Below are positions 5,820 to 8,418 of a stretch of 8,418 nt of DNA, piece after piece. The position numbers and the translations under genes are program-made. The first letter of the stretch is position 1, and the number at the start of each line of letters is the position of its first letter. Location of the stretch: contig DAOWFY010000072.1 of NCBI GenBank assembly GCA_030637775.1, forward strand, positions 1 to 8,418, read 5' to 3'. Origin of the DNA: DAOVGU01 sp030637775 [NCBI: bacterium]. Its GTDB lineage: Bacteria; Ratteibacteria; UBA8468. Below the pieces are notes generated by a model. It did no database searches. It saw only the letters and a program-made list of their open reading frames with translations, and was not told where the DNA came from.

Positions 5820-5856
5820 CATTGACATCAGCATTCAGTATGATAAACTATCAATG
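5820..5856 (+). promoter_or_regulatory. Promoter with flanking inverted repeat before abiEi
   Basis: TTGACA (5822-5827), a 16-base spacer and TAAACT (5844-5849) form a good sigma70-type promoter about 45 bases before ATG 5894. CATTGA (5820-5825) and TCAATG (5851-5856) are inverted around it, and GATA-AAC-TATC (5842-5852) is a smaller palindrome over the -10 box. AbiEi antitoxins are known to repress their own promoters by binding inverted repeats, so these are candidate operators. The operator role is inferred. Confidence 0.5.
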
Positions 5857-5893
5857 TAAAAAAAGGGTATGTAAGTTATTTAGGAGATAACCT

Positions 5894-6694
5894 ATGACAC
5901 CTAAAAATACATTAAAGATATTGGGGCCTATAGAGACCAATATTGTGGCTCGTTTAACGTACGAGAAAAAGACGATTGTCACGACGGAAGATTTTGACAG
6001 CTTATTTAACCTTTCTCCCAATAATAGAAAACAGGTAGTTTTTCGCCTCAAAAAGAAAAAGATACTAACACCGATAAAACACGGAGTATATGCTTTCTCG
6101 CCACTGGAAGCTGGTCCTGAAGGAACAGGGGTAGATGAGCTTCTTATTCCACCACTATTCTTTCCCAAGAAAAACTACTATGTCGGATACTCGACCATGT
6201 TCAATTATTACGGTTTTACCGAACAGCTTTTTCAGACTGTGTATGTTCTTAATACCACGAAGCGTATGGAGAGGACAATTTGCGGCCTATCGTATAAATT
6301 TATAAGAATTCCTCAAAGCCGTATGTATGGGATAGAAAGAATAAAGGTAAAAGATACGGAAATAAACATTAGCTCAAAAGAGAGGACGCTGATAGATCTT
6401 CTTTATTTTAATAAACCAGTTGGGGGGATTACCATCGCTGTTGAGATATTTACGGAAATTGTAAAAAATAATAAATGTGACATAAAGAAGCTTATTAAAT
6501 ATGCGTCAAGTTTTCCAAATATTACAACCAGAAAGCGCATAGGGTTAATATTTGAGGGTGCGGGAATTACTGAAAACATTTTAAGGCCGCTTGTGAAAAG
6601 TGTAGAGAAAACAGCGGTCAGTTCGTTTGATGGATCGCGCAAAGGCACTCTAAATAAAAAATGGAGAGTTATAATCAATGATTCACGAAAATAA
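5894..6694 (+). CDS. abiEi: Type IV toxin-antitoxin antitoxin, AbiEi family
   Basis: This 266-residue protein has the AbiEi layout. The N-terminal winged helix-turn-helix spans about 12-70 and ends in the signature LKKKKILTPIKHGVYAF. A second domain follows, with YVGYSTMFNYYGFTEQ (96-111) and the conserved SSKERTLIDLL (160-170). The C-terminal 60 residues are basic. In known AbiE systems this protein represses the operon through inverted repeats and counters the toxin without needing direct binding to it (type IV). An AGGAG site lies seven bases before ATG 5894, and a promoter with an inverted repeat is just upstream. The last 17 bases overlap the toxin gene, as is usual for a coupled pair. 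Length is normal and no frame break is seen. The protein is cytoplasmic. In other bacteria such pairs give phage resistance or stabilise mobile DNA. Confidence 0.88.
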   Translation: MTPKNTLKILGPIETNIVARLTYEKKTIVTTEDFDSLFNLSPNNRKQVVFRLKKKKILTPIKHGVYAFSPLEAGPEGTGVDELLIPPLFFPKKNYYVGYSTMFNYYGFTEQLFQTVYVLNTTKRMERTICGLSYKFIRIPQSRMYGIERIKVKDTEINISSKERTLIDLLYFNKPVGGITIAVEIFTEIVKNNKCDIKKLIKYASSFPNITTRKRIGLIFEGAGITENILRPLVKSVEKTAVSSFDGSRKGTLNKKWRVIINDSRK

Positions 6695-7556
6695 AGATGA
6701 ATTTATAAAATCTTTGGAAAGAGCGTCAAGAAAAAAAGGATTTTTACTGTCTCTGACAGAAAAGGATTATTACTTGACGCTGATTCTGTCCCGGGTGCAC
6801 GAACTTTCTGAAAATCTTATTTTTAAAGGAGGGACGTGCCTGAATAAAGTGTATTATGTTTATTACCGCTTGAGCGAGGACCTTGATTTCAGCATGGCGC
6901 TTCCTCAGTACGAGGCAACGCGTGGCCAAAGACATAAGTGTATCCAGCCGGTTAAAGACAAAATCGAGAAGTTTGTTGAACAGTTTGGGATGAGGATAGA
7001 TGACGCCGGTAATCCCGGACGTAATGAATCTAAGCAGTATATATACTACTTCGTATACCAATCAGCATTGCGGGAAATGGAAGCAAAAATCAAGTTTGAG
7101 ATAGGTTTAAGATTTAATCCGATCGACCCAGTAGAAAAGCGTCAGGTTCAGCACGTCTTCTTACATCCCTTTACCGGAGATCCTCTTTTCGATGGGGGCA
7201 AAATTAATTGTTTATCGCTGAATGAATTAATAGCAGAGAAATTGCGTGCTAGCGCTATACGGATAAAAGTTGCGCCACGAGATTTCTACGATCTCGATTT
7301 TGTTATACGTAATGGATTTGATTTGACAAATAAAGATGTCATAAAACTTTTTAAGAATAAACTTGAAGAAGATGGCGCAGATACAGATTTAGGAAACTAT
7401 CGGGTAAACCTTGGAAGGCCGACTGCCGAAATTAATGATATGCGATCACGTATTAAAGAAGAGCTGTTTGAAGTCTTAACGCCGAAGGAACGTGAAAATT
7501 TTAACCTCAACACCGCGCTTGAGAGAATTAATAAGGTGATGGAAAAAGTGACATAA
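6678..7556 (+). CDS. abiEii: Type IV toxin-antitoxin toxin, AbiEii nucleotidyltransferase
   Basis: This 292-residue protein belongs to the AbiEii/AbiGii nucleotidyltransferase toxins. The polymerase-beta-like active site is clear: FKGGTCL (49-55), then RLSEDLDFS (64-72) with D68 and D70 as metal-binding aspartates. KIKFEIG (137-143) gives a further acidic strand. The later conserved block ELIAEKLRA (183-191) is followed by PRDFYDLDFV (200-209), typical of the family. All key residues are present, so the toxin looks intact. Characterised AbiEii relatives (for example mycobacterial MenT) transfer nucleotides, in some cases to tRNA 3' ends; the target here is unknown. ATG 6678 sits inside the end of abiEi, and a GGAGAG site nine bases upstream supports it. 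A 50-base gap separates it from the next gene. Confidence 0.9.
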   Translation: MIHENKDEFIKSLERASRKKGFLLSLTEKDYYLTLILSRVHELSENLIFKGGTCLNKVYYVYYRLSEDLDFSMALPQYEATRGQRHKCIQPVKDKIEKFVEQFGMRIDDAGNPGRNESKQYIYYFVYQSALREMEAKIKFEIGLRFNPIDPVEKRQVQHVFLHPFTGDPLFDGGKINCLSLNELIAEKLRASAIRIKVAPRDFYDLDFVIRNGFDLTNKDVIKLFKNKLEEDGADTDLGNYRVNLGRPTAEINDMRSRIKEELFEVLTPKERENFNLNTALERINKVMEKVT

Positions 7557-7606
7557 TGATAAAATTATGTTTGGAAAGGGGTTGTTAAACAAAAAAGGAG
7601 GAAATC

Positions 7607-8329
7607 GTGAATTTAATATTATTCATTGCCGCCCTCATTATTTCATTTATAGTGGTAAGAATAGGAGCTATTGTATTTGAGTTGACAGGTCTTGAACAGT
7701 CTCTGGCTAAATTCCAGGCTTTGTCCTGTTTTACGGGGACGGGGTTTACAACAAAAGAATCCGAACTGATTACCGGGAGCCCTCAAAGACGAAAAATTGC
7801 CTCGACGCTTATGATTTTAGGTCACGCCGGTCTTGTTACTCTGATTGCAACATTTGCCAATTCATTAAGGCCGGCCACCATTATGCCTAAATTTACTATC
7901 CCTTTTTTGCGCACTATTATCCCATCGAGTTTGCTGCCCTGGATAAATTTGGTAATTATCATATCCGTTGTATACATCATTTATAAAATTTTTACCCACG
8001 TAAAATTTGCCACAAGATCAACGGATTTCTTAAGGGCGCATATCGTTAAGAAAGAGATTGTTAAACCTGTTTCTTTTGAGGAACTTTTAATTGCAACCGG
8101 TGGTTATGGCGCATCCAGCATTGAAATCTGTAAAGATAGTCCCGTATTGAATAAAGCCCTTTTTGAGTCAAAATTAAAACAACATGATATTACAGTTTTG
8201 GTTGTGGAGAGAGAGGGACAAACAATTCCTAATCCCTCACCGCATACCAAGATTCTTTTGGGCGATAAGCTCATATGTTTTGGGAAATTGGAGAATATCA
8301 GAAACCAACTACGCGTAATTCCTAAATGA
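7607..8329 (+). CDS. Membrane protein with Trk/Ktr-like pore segment and TrkA-C (RCK_C) domain
   Basis: This 240-residue protein has three probable membrane helices (about 2-25, 63-85 and 108-130). Between the first two is a short segment, FQALSCFTGTGFTT (36-49), that resembles the K+ selectivity loops of TrkH/KtrB transporters. The second helix contains LMILGHAG, similar in pattern to the last helix of that family. The C-terminal part (about 158-238) is a TrkA-C/RCK_C domain, recognisable by the VLNKALFESKL, ITVLVVEREG and GDKLICFG segments. Such domains usually bind a small ligand and gate K+ or other ion transport. The start is GTG 7607, fixed by an AGGAGG site five bases upstream. The stop overlaps the ATPase gene's start (ATGA). 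The family with this architecture is known but poorly described; a transport role is likely, a K+ specificity is inferred. Confidence 0.75.
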   Translation: MNLILFIAALIISFIVVRIGAIVFELTGLEQSLAKFQALSCFTGTGFTTKESELITGSPQRRKIASTLMILGHAGLVTLIATFANSLRPATIMPKFTIPFLRTIIPSSLLPWINLVIIISVVYIIYKIFTHVKFATRSTDFLRAHIVKKEIVKPVSFEELLIATGGYGASSIEICKDSPVLNKALFESKLKQHDITVLVVEREGQTIPNPSPHTKILLGDKLICFGKLENIRNQLRVIPK

Positions 8330-8418
8330 TTCAGATGTTAAATAATTCATTTCATTCAGAACCTGTTGAAAAAGTGCTGAAGAAATTATCTTCCGGGATA
8401 AACGGACTTTCATATGAA
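8326..8418 (+). CDS. Cation-transporting P-type ATPase, N-terminal fragment cut by window edge
   Basis: Only 31 codons are present, open to the right edge. The residues EPVEKVLKKLSSGINGLSYE match the N-terminal cytosolic domain of Ca2+/Mg2+/H+-type P-type ATPases (Cation_ATPase_N), in which a short helix leads to a Gly-Leu-Ser turn. The ion, and even the presence of the catalytic domain, cannot be judged here. ATG 8326 overlaps the preceding stop in an ATGA arrangement and is preferred for coupling; ATG 8335 in the same frame is an alternative. Neither has a strong ribosome site. The tight link to the TrkA-C protein suggests joint ion homeostasis. Confidence 0.7.
   Translation, partial: MIQMLNNSFHSEPVEKVLKKLSSGINGLSYE

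Noticed and set aside
5757-5828. 23-codon open frame on the minus strand
   Set aside because: Too short, no ribosome site, overlaps the abiEi promoter; mentioned only as a possible remnant.
7552-7569. CATAAT/ATTATG hairpin after the abiEii stop
   Set aside because: Six weak A-T-rich pairs followed by only three T; too weak to call a terminator.

Overview
The window is chromosomal DNA from a bacterium and is densely packed with genes. It probably comes from an uncultivated lineage. The NAD-linked class 1B dihydroorotate dehydrogenase pair (PyrK/PyrD), a DUF4321 membrane protein, an O-antigen-ligase-type membrane protein and palindromic repeat elements together suggest a deep-branching candidate phylum of the Omnitrophota/Aerophobota kind. 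That placement is a low-confidence impression, not a proven assignment. No rRNA, tRNA, CRISPR array or intact transposase is visible.

Left arm (1-3002, minus strand): pyrK and pyrD overlap by 4 bases. pyrD in turn overlaps by 11 bases the start of an O-antigen ligase/polymerase-like gene that runs off the left edge. pyrK carries a 60-base palindromic element inserted in frame, adding about 20 residues to the protein.

Middle (3003-5681, plus strand): a divergent promoter region separates pyrK from a small DUF4321 membrane protein. A complex nested palindrome follows, then radC, a YgjP/DUF45-type zinc metallopeptidase, a two-helix small membrane protein and a RecB/Cas4-like PD-(D/E)XK nuclease. 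The last four lie in one direction with overlaps or short gaps and look co-transcribed. This DNA-processing flavoured cluster is the least explained gene set here.

Right arm (5682-8418, plus strand): a 212-base gap holds ATGTTCAC direct and inverted repeats and a promoter flanked by an inverted repeat. It leads into a complete type IV toxin-antitoxin pair (AbiEi antitoxin, AbiEii nucleotidyltransferase toxin; 17-base overlap). After it comes a membrane protein with a Trk/Ktr-like pore segment fused to a TrkA-C (RCK_C) domain. This gene overlaps by 4 bases the first codons of a cation-transporting P-type ATPase cut by the right edge; the two probably form an ion-transport operon.

Most genes belong to known families. 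The items most worth a second look are the in-frame palindromic element in pyrK, the interlocked palindrome before radC, the radC-to-nuclease cluster, and the possible one-repeat channel with its own regulatory domain.
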